A stretch of 14,396 nucleotides of DNA from an uncultured Ruminococcus sp. (GTDB lineage Bacteria > Bacillota > Clostridia > Oscillospirales > Acutalibacteraceae). The position numbers and the translations under genes were made by a program. A model generated the notes under the pieces. The model had not been told where the DNA came from, ran no database searches, and was given only the letters and a program-made list of their open reading frames with translations. Location of the stretch: the NCBI GenBank assembly GCA_902783065.1, contig CACZPV010000172.1, forward strand, positions 1 through 14,396. Direction: 5' to 3'. Shown one piece after another: positions 1 to 7,077 of this stretch (positions are counted from its first letter, which is position 1; every line of letters starts with the position of its first letter).

Positions 1-20
1 TATGGATTTTTTATTAGAAA

Positions 21-53
21 AATGATATAATTATTTTGGTTTCTTATATCATT
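21..53. repeat. 10-bp perfect inverted repeat upstream of the HD-GYP gene
   Basis: The arms AATGATATAA (21-30) and TTATATCATT (44-53) are perfectly complementary around a 13-base spacer. The left arm contains a TATAAT hexamer (26-31) that could be a -10 box for the downstream gene, but no convincing -35 lies 17 bases upstream. The repeat could be an operator or the stem of a weak terminator from a gene off the left edge. No T-run follows it, so the terminator reading is less likely. Confidence 0.4.
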
Positions 54-136
54 CTGATGAGAACAGATTATTCAGCTTATCGCTTTTTTAGTACCCTATA
101 CAAAATGAATAATAATCTTTTCCGGGGGAAAACATA

Positions 137-1942
137 ATGGCTATCAATAAAACAACCACTAACGGAACAACCAATAAATCCTTGCTGATTCTTAAAATTA
201 TATTCTTTTGTGTGTTTACGTTCAGTATTATTTTGAGTGTTTACCTAATTGATATTTCAAAGTCCAGATTTGAAAATACTACAGATTACATTGAAAGCTG
301 GACTGTTACTGATTCATCAGGAAACAGTATTAAGACCGGAAGAAGTTACACAGATGAAAGAGCACTTTCAGAAGATTTTATCATTACTGCCAGACTGCCT
401 GATAAAATAGAACAGGGACAAGTGTTATACTTTCAGAACAGAAGCAATGTCAGAGTATTTATAAACGGAGAACTGCGAAAGTCTTTTGACAGAGTGAAAG
501 ACACAGGAGTCCCCGGAAGATCTATGAAGGAATTCTACATCACTGTTCCTATCAGTCCTGATGATGCAGGTACAGAACTTAAAATGATCCGATACCGTAC
601 CGACTGGAATCCGGTAGTTGCTCCCGAAACATTTGTAACCACTTCAAATGGAGTATACAGCTACATAATTTCCATGTACGGGGTTTCGTTTGCTTTGACA
701 ATAGTACTTTTTGCTGCATCAATACTGGTATTGATCGTCGCTGTTTTTATATGTATTTTCAATAAATTGAGTATGGACATGATATATGCTGCAATCGGCA
801 TTTTAGATGTATCCTGCTGGCTCATCTCTGTTTCACAGTTTACGCCTTTTGTATCCGGTATTTATTATGCTGACGGATTGATTGCATTTCTGTTTAGTAT
901 GATGATCCCCTTTCCCCTGCTGATTTATGTGGATCTGATACAGAAAAAACGATATCACAAGATGTATGTAATACTTTTTGCTGTAACGCTTGTAAACTTT
1001 ATTTTCTGGTCTGCACTTCATTTCACCGGGGTGTTATCTTTTCAGAAGGCAATGGGTTATATAGATTTTATTCTTGCAGGTGTGAGCCTGTGCGTTACTG
1101 TAACATTCATTAATGATATTCGAAGCAAGCAAGCCAAATCATATTATTATACTGCAATCGGTTTCCTGTCATTTGTTGTATTCAGCCTTATTGAAATAAT
1201 TATACTGTTATTCAATCAGAATGACAGCAGTTTGATATCAATGATAACAGGTCTTATAAGTCTTCTGATAATGGTTGTTATTCAGCAGATAAGTGATACA
1301 GTTAAAGAAAAAACAGCTCTTAAGCAGGAATTATATAACAAAAGCGTTGAGAATGAACAAATGCTCATACATATAGTACAAACTCTTGCCGGAACTATAG
1401 ATGCCAAGGATACATACACAAATGGTCATTCCGGACGTGTGGCAAGTTATACAAGAGAAATAGCAAAACGGTTCGGATATAATGATGCCGAACAGAATGA
1501 TATCTACATTATGGGGCTGCTGCACGATATAGGTAAGATCGGCATACCCGATGCAGTTATTAACAAACCGGGCAAGCTGACGGATGAAGAATATGAAATA
1601 ATAAAAAAGCATCCGGTAATTGGTGCAAATATTCTTTCCAATATTACAGAAAAACCGGAACTTGCCCTTGGTGCAAAATGGCACCATGAAAAATACAACG
1701 GACGCGGATATCCTGACGGTATCAAAGGTGAGGATATTCCCGAACAGGCAAGAATCGTTGCTGTTGCAGATGCCTATGACGCAATGACAAGCTGCCGAAG
1801 CTATCGTGAGCCTATGCCGCAGGAACTTGTAAAAAAAGAGATAAAAGATGGCGCAGGTACTCAATTTGATCCTCGCTTTGCGGAAATTATGCTTGAAATA
1901 ATATCAGAGGACATAAATTATGATCTGCGCGAAAAGAAATAA
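137..1942 (+). CDS. Membrane HD-GYP domain cyclic di-GMP phosphodiesterase
   Basis: This 601-residue membrane protein is predicted to hydrolyse cyclic di-GMP. Residues 17-39 form an N-terminal membrane anchor and about 40-172 an extracellular segment. About seven hydrophobic helices follow (roughly 175-385), then a short helical linker (385-410) and a C-terminal HD-GYP domain (about 410-595). The layout resembles 7TM sensor proteins. The catalytic signatures are intact: H431 in NGHSGRV, the HD pair H463-D464 in LLHDIGKIGIPD, HHE at 516-518, GRGYPDG with GYP at 524-526, and the D545/D548 region. An active enzyme is therefore expected, regulated by an unknown external or membrane signal. The start ATG follows a GGGGGAAA purine stretch at about 123-130. 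The gene is monocistronic, ending 18 bases before a strong terminator. A GGDEF cyclase lies 2.1 kb downstream. The ligand sensed by the extracellular part cannot be told from the sequence. Confidence 0.93.
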   Translation: MAINKTTTNGTTNKSLLILKIIFFCVFTFSIILSVYLIDISKSRFENTTDYIESWTVTDSSGNSIKTGRSYTDERALSEDFIITARLPDKIEQGQVLYFQNRSNVRVFINGELRKSFDRVKDTGVPGRSMKEFYITVPISPDDAGTELKMIRYRTDWNPVVAPETFVTTSNGVYSYIISMYGVSFALTIVLFAASILVLIVAVFICIFNKLSMDMIYAAIGILDVSCWLISVSQFTPFVSGIYYADGLIAFLFSMMIPFPLLIYVDLIQKKRYHKMYVILFAVTLVNFIFWSALHFTGVLSFQKAMGYIDFILAGVSLCVTVTFINDIRSKQAKSYYYTAIGFLSFVVFSLIEIIILLFNQNDSSLISMITGLISLLIMVVIQQISDTVKEKTALKQELYNKSVENEQMLIHIVQTLAGTIDAKDTYTNGHSGRVASYTREIAKRFGYNDAEQNDIYIMGLLHDIGKIGIPDAVINKPGKLTDEEYEIIKKHPVIGANILSNITEKPELALGAKWHHEKYNGRGYPDGIKGEDIPEQARIVAVADAYDAMTSCRSYREPMPQELVKKEIKDGAGTQFDPRFAEIMLEIISEDINYDLREKK

Positions 1943-1960
1943 CAAGCAGCAGCTGAAAAT

Positions 1961-2006
1961 AAAAAGCATTATAACCTTCCTTTGCTCGGGTTATAATGCT
2001 TTTTTG
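1961..2006 (+). terminator. Rho-independent terminator of the HD-GYP gene
   Basis: A perfect 16-bp stem pairs 1961-1976 (AAAAAGCATTATAACC) with 1989-2004 around a 12-base loop, and the stem runs into a T-rich tract. It starts 18 bases after the HD-GYP stop codon. Confidence 0.93.
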
Positions 2007-2019
2007 TTGTTTACCATTT

Positions 2020-2044
2020 CCTGAATACGTGAAGTTGATTTGAT
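2020..2044 (+). repeat. Interspersed 25-bp repeat, copy 1
   Basis: The sequence beginning CCTGAATACGTGAAGTTGA is shared, with two changes, with 10738-10762 (+) and 5185-5209 (-). After the core, copies 1 and 2 share further words (CTTCCG, TTT.ATCTTATCCG, to about 2073 here), so the full repeat is longer than 25 bp. All copies are intergenic and lie downstream of a stop codon. Function unknown. Confidence 0.75.
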
Positions 2045-2070
2045 TAACAAACCTTCCGACTTTATCTTAT

Positions 2071-2155
2071 CCGGTGGCGGGCCCCTACATTTCCTTTCCC
2101 ATTGGAAAGGAGATTGCAGAGGGATGGTCAAAAGAATCGCGCATGTCGGGGTGAT
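2071..2155. repeat. GC-rich foldable palindromic element downstream of the antiporter gene
   Basis: This GC-rich block lies in an otherwise AT-rich 300-base spacer (1943-2242). An inner perfect hairpin pairs TCCTTTCC (2092-2099) with GGAAAGGA (2104-2111) around CATT. An outer arm CCCCTACAT (2082-2090) pairs with ATGTCGGGG (2143-2151) with one mismatch. It abuts copy 1 of the 25-bp repeat. It may be a REP/MITE-like repeat or a small structured RNA. It has no T-run, and the antiporter gene has no other obvious terminator. The rest of the spacer (2156-2242) is AT-rich and holds only a degraded copy of the 25-bp repeat near 2207-2226. Confidence 0.55.
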
Positions 2156-2242
2156 TTATAAAATATAGAATAATAAATAAAAGTTCACATTATTACTGTT
2201 CATCAATATCGAGTTTCACAGATTCAGATATTCTTTGATCCT

Positions 2243-3424
2243 TCAGCTTTTTTGTTCAGATAAAAGCTTTTTGTAAGTTAAATCGATTAAAAAAGCACCT
2301 ATAGGAGCTGTCAGAATAATTGCCATTACTGAAATAGTCAGAACAATCTGTCCACATTCAAGACCCATAGCTAACGGAATTCCTCCGATAGCTGCCTGAA
2401 CAGTTGCCTTTGGGGTATACGCTAACATACAAAACGTTTTTTCTTTAAGGGAAAGCTTTGTTCTAAGCATACAGACAAATACACCAGACATACGGAACAG
2501 CAGAGCCGAAAAAACAAGTAAAATTGCAGGTAATCCCGCATTTTTAACATTATCTATTGCAACAGATGCACCAACTAACACGAATAAAAAAATCTCTGCC
2601 GGAATCCAAAGCTTATCAAATATTCCGGATAATGATTTTGACATTTCAGAACTTTTTCTTTTTATTTCCGTCCCTAATGACATAATAGCAATCAGTCCGG
2701 CAAAAGGAATAAAACCAGATACATCCTCAGCCCAGTTCATTATAAAGCTTACTGCAAATACAATAATGACTTGTATAACCGGTCTGACATTGAATTTTTT
2801 AAAAAACCAATGAAGCAACATACCGAAAAGGATGCCGAAGCCGACACCTGTCAAAATAGAAACAGGTATGTTTACAAAGCTGACCCACGAAACATTCTCC
2901 CCTTGAGCCAGCCCCGTAAATGATGTAAACATAACAATGACAAAAACATCATCCACAGATGCTCCGGCGAGAATCATTTGAGGGATTCCTTTTTCAGTCC
3001 CATATCCCTCATCAATAAGATGTATCATCCGAGGGACAACTACTGCAGGTGAAACAGCACAAATCACTGCACCGAGTATTGCGGCATCAATAACAGATAT
3101 TCCCATCAAAGGCGGTGCGAGCAGAATCATCCCTATCATTTCAAAACATGCCGGAATAAAACACATCAATACTGCTGGTCTGCCCACTTTTTTCAGATCT
3201 TTCAGATCAAGCTTTAATCCGGCACGAATCAAAATGATAATCAAGGCTATACGGCGTAATTCCGAAGAAATATTCAGAATACTGCTGTCCAAAATACTAA
3301 GTCCATATGGTCCTGTGAGTATACCGGCAATGATCATACCGATCAGCGCCGGAAAACGAATTCGTTTACATATCGTTCCAAATAAAAGTCCGGATAATAA
3401 AATAACAGCTATACTTATCAACAT
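2243..3424 (-). CDS. CPA2-family cation/proton antiporter
   Basis: This 393-residue, very hydrophobic protein with about 12 membrane helices matches the Na+/H+ exchanger fold of the CPA2 superfamily. Supporting segments are the N-terminal RIRFPALIGMIIAGILTGPYG, the AVSPAVVVPRM loop near residue 125, and GASVDDV with an Asp pair at 158-159. The late helix TPKATVQAAIGG (about 337-348) carries a Lys that in this fold often sits opposite the Asp pair. A DD pair is typical of electrogenic members. There is no C-terminal TrkA-N/RCK domain, unlike KefB/KefC. The reading frame opens upstream at 3460, but ATG at 3424 is preferred because a GGAGGA site lies 6 bases before it. A good promoter lies 126 bases upstream. 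Likely role is pH or Na+/K+ homeostasis; the ion cannot be decided from sequence. Confidence 0.9.
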   Translation of the reverse strand: MLISIAVILLSGLLFGTICKRIRFPALIGMIIAGILTGPYGLSILDSSILNISSELRRIALIIILIRAGLKLDLKDLKKVGRPAVLMCFIPACFEMIGMILLAPPLMGISVIDAAILGAVICAVSPAVVVPRMIHLIDEGYGTEKGIPQMILAGASVDDVFVIVMFTSFTGLAQGENVSWVSFVNIPVSILTGVGFGILFGMLLHWFFKKFNVRPVIQVIIVFAVSFIMNWAEDVSGFIPFAGLIAIMSLGTEIKRKSSEMSKSLSGIFDKLWIPAEIFLFVLVGASVAIDNVKNAGLPAILLVFSALLFRMSGVFVCMLRTKLSLKEKTFCMLAYTPKATVQAAIGGIPLAMGLECGQIVLTISVMAIILTAPIGAFLIDLTYKKLLSEQKS

Positions 3425-3430
3425 AATTAA

Positions 3431-3436
3431 TCCTCC
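3431..3436 (-). promoter_or_regulatory. Ribosome binding site that sets the antiporter start
   Basis: GGAGGA on the minus strand sits 6 bases before ATG at 3424. The upstream in-frame start at 3460 has no comparable site, so the 12 extra residues are probably not translated. Confidence 0.85.
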
Positions 3437-3549
3437 TGAATACGCAGAAAAAGCTGACAATTCCTGCTCTTTAAAATCGCAGAAGTCATCAGCTTAAATA
3501 AGCGGTTCAGGATGCCAAACATCCACGGGAGAACCTCATTCCCAAGTCT

Positions 3550-3578
3550 ATTGTATATCAAATCTGCAATAATGTCAA
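3550..3578 (-). promoter_or_regulatory. Sigma-A type promoter of the antiporter gene
   Basis: On the minus strand a perfect -35 TTGACA (3578-3573) is separated by 17 bases from a -10 TACAAT (3555-3550). The predicted start is near 3543, giving a leader of about 120 bases. The leader has a small hairpin (GGATG/CATCC, 3510-3524) and an AGCTGA/TCAGCT pairing. No known riboswitch was recognised. Confidence 0.75.
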
Positions 3579-3590
3579 TAATATTTAAAA

Positions 3591-3615
3591 AAAACAGCGT
3601 GAAAAAACAGCGTGA
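3591..3615. repeat. Short tandem repeat of AAAACAGCGTGA
   Basis: Two identical 12-base copies (3591-3602 and 3604-3615) are separated by one base. They are followed by a GC-rich stretch (3616-3655) centred on the palindrome TCCCGGGA. The block sits just upstream of the antiporter promoter. It looks like another intergenic repeat unit rather than coding sequence. Confidence 0.6.
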
Positions 3616-3710
3616 CAGCGAAGCCGGAACCCACTTTCCCGGGAGAAACCCTTTCCTAAAAAAACTATACTTTGAGCTTTTATAATTCAACTTATCATGA
3701 ACCGAGAAAG

Positions 3711-3854
3711 CAGACGACTGAAATAATAGTTTTAATCTAAAGGGCTGTGGGTATTAAATCGACAGCGGCGGCATGCCGCCAGACGACTGATAAAAATGTT
3801 TAAGCCTAAATGGCTGCGGGTATTAGTTAGGGTCCAGCGTCACGCTGGCGGCGG
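3711..3854. repeat. Two tandem diverged ~69-bp units, each ending in a palindrome
   Basis: Unit 1 begins CAGACGACTGA at 3711 and unit 2 begins with the same word at 3780. Both continue with similar text (CTAAA.GGCTG.GGGTATTA). Unit 1 ends in the perfect palindrome GGCGGCATGCCGCC (3767-3780). Unit 2 ends in a CCAGCG-TCA-CGCTGG hairpin (about 3834-3848), which leads directly into the 38-bp repeat at 3848. The units resemble REP/BIME-type elements in the 645-base spacer between the divergent antiporter and GGDEF genes. Confidence 0.65.
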
Positions 3855-3885
3855 CACAAACCCTCGCCTTTTTACAATCGGTTAT
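3848..3885 (+). repeat. 38-bp interspersed repeat, copy A
   Basis: The segment beginning GCGGCGGCACAAACCCTCGC matches 8067-8104 with only two mismatches in 38 positions, in the same orientation. The two copies lie 4.2 kb apart in different spacers, so this is a dispersed element. Confidence 0.85.
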
Positions 3886-3922
3886 TATTAAAGATATTTT
3901 ACAATAAAGCAAGAATATTTTG

Positions 3923-3951
3923 TTGTAATAAAGGTAAATTTAGTATATACT
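3923..3951 (+). promoter_or_regulatory. Promoter of the GGDEF gene
   Basis: A -35 TTGTAA (3923-3928) and a -10 TATACT (3946-3951) are separated by 17 bases. Transcription would start near 3958, giving a leader of about 110 bases before the chosen ATG. Confidence 0.65.
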
Positions 3952-4058
3952 ATATTTATGATTCAAACTTCCCTCTTGGAATTACAATATGAACCTGAAT
4001 CTTATGCATATTCTGAAAAAAACACCCACAACGATAAACATATCTATATATAAAAAAC

Positions 4059-4064
4059 AGGTGA
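4059..4064 (+). promoter_or_regulatory. Ribosome binding site that sets the GGDEF start
   Basis: AGGTGA lies 5 bases before ATG at 4070. The in-frame ATG at 3989 lacks a site of this quality, so the shorter protein is preferred. Confidence 0.8.
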
Positions 4065-4069
4065 TACAA

Positions 4070-5185
4070 ATGGATGAAATCAAAAAATTAGAATACGATG
4101 ATGAAATAAAAGCTAACCGCATCAGCACAATTATTCTGGCAGTTATTTTTGGTATTTGTTTAATTATATGGATTGCAAACGAAATAGGTATTTTTGTTGT
4201 AAACCTTGCTTATATGCGTGTTGGAATGGCAGTAAGCTTTATATGCATGTCAGTGCCGATTATTATTTTTTCCCATACAAAAGGAGATAAAAATTGGTTT
4301 AAATATCTGCTTATTATTTTTCTTTCTTTGACATCTGTTTCAATAGAAACGTTTCTTACCTTTCACGGTGTAATGTTATGTGTATTTCCTGTACTTCTTG
4401 CAGCACAGTATCCGAATATCAGGGTTTTCCGACTGGCTTATTGGTTTAATCTTTTCGGCATACTTTTTTCAGTGATTGTGGGATACTACATAGGATGCTG
4501 GGACGGTAATATGATTTATGCTACTACATTCGGAATGACACAGCAGAATGATTCTCTAGCAGCACGTATTAGCGCTATGAATACCACTTATATGGCACAG
4601 CTTATTTTATATTTTGCACTTCCTCGCATGGTTATTTTTTCCACTATCTCACTTGGTATTTCTTATATTGTAAAAACAGTAAAACTGCAGTATGTACGAC
4701 AAAGCATGATACGAATGGAGGCTGAATATGACAGCCTTACAAAATTAGAAAACCGAACAAAATATAACTCTCGTGTAAGCGGAGAGTATGAAAAACTTGA
4801 GTCAATATGTATAGTATTTCTGGATGTAAACAACTTAAAGAAAATGAACGATACTTACGGTCATGAAGCAGGCGACTTTGTTCTGAAACGAACTGCTGAG
4901 GAAATGAAAAAACTGATCTGTGACACAATTCACGGTTATAGACTTGGCGGTGATGAATTTGTTATGATACTTTGTAACTACAAAAAAGAAGAAGCAGATG
5001 CACTTTTGACAAAATGGAAAGAATCACTTACCCCACTTAATGGAGAAGAATATGATGTACAGTGTTCTCTTGCCATAGGAGTTACATATGCGTCCCGTCC
5101 CTTTGATATAGATTCTGTGTTGAAAAAGGCCGACGATAAAATGTATCAGACAAAGATTGCAATGAAGGCAAACCGGATCAATTAA
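4070..5185 (+). CDS. Membrane GGDEF diguanylate cyclase
   Basis: This 371-residue protein is predicted to make cyclic di-GMP from two GTP. About six hydrophobic helices span roughly residues 18-205 and form a membrane sensor of unrecognised type. The GGDEF domain follows: DSLTKLENR at 221-229, FLDVNNLKKMND at 250-261, GHEAGD at about 264-269, and the active-site GGDEF at 293-297. The site is intact, so activity is expected. The inhibitory RxxD site normally five residues before GGDEF is absent (the four residues there read CDTI), so classical product inhibition is not expected. The frame opens at 3989, but ATG 4070 has the ribosome binding site. It is monocistronic, with a strong terminator after it. 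It could counterbalance the nearby HD-GYP phosphodiesterase, although nothing shows co-regulation. Confidence 0.93.
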   Translation: MDEIKKLEYDDEIKANRISTIILAVIFGICLIIWIANEIGIFVVNLAYMRVGMAVSFICMSVPIIIFSHTKGDKNWFKYLLIIFLSLTSVSIETFLTFHGVMLCVFPVLLAAQYPNIRVFRLAYWFNLFGILFSVIVGYYIGCWDGNMIYATTFGMTQQNDSLAARISAMNTTYMAQLILYFALPRMVIFSTISLGISYIVKTVKLQYVRQSMIRMEAEYDSLTKLENRTKYNSRVSGEYEKLESICIVFLDVNNLKKMNDTYGHEAGDFVLKRTAEEMKKLICDTIHGYRLGGDEFVMILCNYKKEEADALLTKWKESLTPLNGEEYDVQCSLAIGVTYASRPFDIDSVLKKADDKMYQTKIAMKANRIN

Positions 5186-5209
5186 TCAAGTCAACTTCAC
5201 GGATTCAGG
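5185..5209 (-). repeat. Interspersed 25-bp repeat, copy 3 (inverted)
   Basis: Read on the minus strand, this is CCTGAATCCGTGAAGTTGAC plus CTTGAT. It is identical over 25 bases to 10738-10762 (+) and differs at two positions from 2020-2044 (+). It begins on the last base of the GGDEF stop codon. Confidence 0.8.
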
Positions 5210-5224
5210 TTACAAAAAATATTT

Positions 5225-5267
5225 GCTGATTATTTGACCTCCAGAAGTCAAATAATCAGCTTTTTTT
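5225..5267 (+). terminator. Rho-independent terminator of the GGDEF gene
   Basis: A perfect 14-bp stem pairs GCTGATTATTTGAC (5225-5238) with GTCAAATAATCAGC (5247-5260) around an 8-base loop, followed by seven T residues. Confidence 0.95.
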
Positions 5268-5308
5268 GCGGACTGATGAAGGGGATTAAAACCGGATAAA
5301 GTTAAAAG

Positions 5309-5348
5309 TCAGTACAGCTTTTGTACAAATCAATTAAAATTCAGTACA
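5309..5348. promoter_or_regulatory. Cluster of GTACA boxes upstream of the 115-residue protein
   Basis: TCAGTACA occurs at 5309-5316 and again at 5341-5348, 32 bases (about three helical turns) apart. An inverted TGTAC at 5322-5326 makes GTACA-gcttt-TGTAC. The arrangement is operator-like and sits 70-107 bases before the ATG. No clear -35/-10 pair could be assigned in this spacer. Confidence 0.4.
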
Positions 5349-5415
5349 AACTAACATTGTTTGGATTTTAATTCTCCTGAATCCTTTTAATAATATAGTG
5401 AGGTGAAATCAACTA

Positions 5416-5763
5416 ATGTTTATTATTGTCAGACGTGCATCTACTTTTTTTGGTACAATCAGCATAACCGATTGCGATAATAACAGAATAGTACTTAGCA
5501 ATACCGACAAACTAATATTTACTGTCAAGAAGCATCAGGATAATGAAGATGAAAGTCCTGTTATCAAAAAAGTAATAATTCCAAACCGCCAGTCAGAAGG
5601 TGAATATTTATTTGAACTTACTCCGGAAGAAACAGATCTCAGCCCCGGAATATATTATTATGATGTGGGTGTTCAACGATCAAATGGTGAGTTCTATCAC
5701 ATTGATATACCGGACCAGTTTATTATCAAGGAAAGCATTTCAAGAAAAGAAATAAACGGGTAA
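5416..5763 (+). CDS. Small phage baseplate/neck-like protein, function unknown
   Basis: This 115-residue soluble protein has no signal peptide or membrane helix. Its layout of short beta strands, and phrases such as DKLIFTVKK, VIKKVIIP and LSPGIYYYDVGVQRSNGEFYH, resemble the N-terminal beta-sandwich of phage baseplate upper proteins (BppU_N-like) and related tail or neck proteins. In those, a strand reading GxYxYDVxxxxxNG precedes a final strand ending near FxIxE. The assignment is from memory of the pattern and is tentative. The start ATG follows GAGGTGA (5400-5406) at 9 bases. No other phage gene is nearby: the left neighbour is a GGDEF cyclase and the right a convergent glycosyltransferase. 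It may be a phage remnant or a domesticated structural or adaptor protein. Confidence 0.75.
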   Translation: MFIIVRRASTFFGTISITDCDNNRIVLSNTDKLIFTVKKHQDNEDESPVIKKVIIPNRQSEGEYLFELTPEETDLSPGIYYYDVGVQRSNGEFYHIDIPDQFIIKESISRKEING

Positions 5764-5871
5764 TTGACAGCAGTATCTTTGTCGCACACCGCAGACGGGC
5801 AGCAAAAAATAAGCTTCTGATAAACCGTTTTTTAGGTGTTACAAGCCACAAATTTAAACTATTAAACAGCA

Positions 5872-5905
5872 AAAAGCCAGTGAACTGATAAATTCACTGG
5901 CTTTT
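5872..5905. terminator. Bidirectional terminator between convergent genes
   Basis: A perfect 13-bp stem pairs AAAAGCCAGTGAA (5872-5884) with TTCACTGGCTTTT (5893-5905) around an 8-base loop. T-runs occur on both strands. It serves the 115-residue protein gene on the plus strand and the glycosyltransferase gene on the minus strand. Confidence 0.88.
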
Positions 5906-5960
5906 GATGTTATAATTTGCCCATAAATACTTTTTATATTGTTATTCAAGAACATCCTGC

Positions 5961-6935
5961 TTATTTTAAACGAATTAACTGCTTTGCCGTTACAATTGCC
6001 AAACGTTCCCGTTTATAAGCATCACCAATTATACGGTATTTAACATACTGCTTTACGCTTTTTTTAGGTTTCAGCAGTTCAGACCTGAAAGAATAAACAT
6101 GTCCCGCGAACTGCTTTACCGCTTCAATATACTGCTTATGTTCAGGATTCTTCCGGTCTATCAATGCCAGGACTCTTATAATGGCATCTACTGCTCTTTC
6201 AAGTCCTATTTTTAAAAATCCATTTTCTGACATAATATCAAAAAGCAGCTGTGTAGACAAAATAAAATCCAGGTAACGATCATTTAATCCTGCCGACACA
6301 ACATTTCCAGCCCTGTTACACCGATAATAATAAAGAGGTTCTTTTAGGACAACTGTTTTCTTGGAATCTAAAAGATAATTAACCAAAAATAACGTATCTT
6401 CTCCGTAGCGGATTTTTGTATCAAACAGATACTTTTTTACATAATCTGATGATAACAGTTTATTCCACAGCGTAGCTGATTGCTGTATTATTGCTCCTAC
6501 AGCTTCTTTTCCGTTATAAATATGTGTATCTCCCTCAAAAAAGCGCCACATATTTCTGACTTCACTTTTTTCTCCGTTGCCTTGCATTGCTCCGCAACAT
6601 ACCGTATCAGCACCTGTTTTTTCTGACAATTGCACCATCTTCTCATACATTTCCGGCAGCAGCCAGTCATCAGAATCAATAAAACTGATCCATTCACCGC
6701 TGCATTCAGAAATCACCGAATTTCTGGCTGCAGAAACTCCACCGTTAGGTATATGAAAGACCTTAATCCTGCTGTCCTTCGATGCATAATCATCGCAGAT
6801 ACCGGGAGAGCCATCCGCAGAACCGTCATCCACCAGAAAGATCTCAAGATCCCGATATGTCTGATTAACAACAGAATCCAGACATTTTTTCAGATATTGT
6901 TCGGTATTATAAACCGGTATAATCACCGAAATCAT
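5961..6935 (-). CDS. Family 2 (GT-A) glycosyltransferase
   Basis: This 324-residue cytoplasmic protein is predicted to move a sugar from a nucleotide-sugar donor to a surface-polymer acceptor. The N-terminus has the classic GT2 pattern: MISVIIPVYNTEQYLKKCLD, VDDGSADGS at 35-43, GGVSAARN at about 65-72, and the metal-binding IDSDDW at 86-91. The C-terminal half is basic (KPKKSVKQYVKYRI near 290) and has no membrane helix, so any membrane association would be peripheral. The start ATG follows AGGCGGTG by 7 bases. It lies 142 bases downstream of the LicD gene on the same strand with no terminator between them, so they are probably co-transcribed. Likely role is making or decorating teichoic acid or capsular polysaccharide. 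Donor and acceptor cannot be predicted. Confidence 0.92.
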   Translation of the reverse strand: MISVIIPVYNTEQYLKKCLDSVVNQTYRDLEIFLVDDGSADGSPGICDDYASKDSRIKVFHIPNGGVSAARNSVISECSGEWISFIDSDDWLLPEMYEKMVQLSEKTGADTVCCGAMQGNGEKSEVRNMWRFFEGDTHIYNGKEAVGAIIQQSATLWNKLLSSDYVKKYLFDTKIRYGEDTLFLVNYLLDSKKTVVLKEPLYYYRCNRAGNVVSAGLNDRYLDFILSTQLLFDIMSENGFLKIGLERAVDAIIRVLALIDRKNPEHKQYIEAVKQFAGHVYSFRSELLKPKKSVKQYVKYRIIGDAYKRERLAIVTAKQLIRLK

Positions 6936-7077
6936 ATAAACACCGCCTGTCTTTATCTCTTTATATAAATCTTTTTTACGTCGTTTTTATTAAATATTCA
7001 AATACCCGCTCGCAATTACATAGCCAATAGAAAACAGAGAATTTTAATGCAGCAAATGTTTTTGCTTACTGATATAT

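Noticed and set aside
1331..1864. 177-codon minus-strand frame inside the HD-GYP gene
   Set aside because: It is antisense to the conserved HD-GYP domain and its Cys/Phe/Ile-rich translation resembles no family.
3427..3690. 87-codon minus-strand frame ending just before the antiporter start
   Set aside because: It starts with TTG without a ribosome binding site, crosses the AAAACAGCGTGA repeat block and contains the antiporter promoter. It is more likely spacer than a gene.
3711..3885. Possible CRISPR array
   Set aside because: There are only two diverged units of about 69 bases without spacer/repeat regularity, and no cas genes are present.
5371..5386. CTCCTGAATCC as a further copy of the 25-bp repeat
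   Set aside because: Only about ten bases match, which is compatible with chance.
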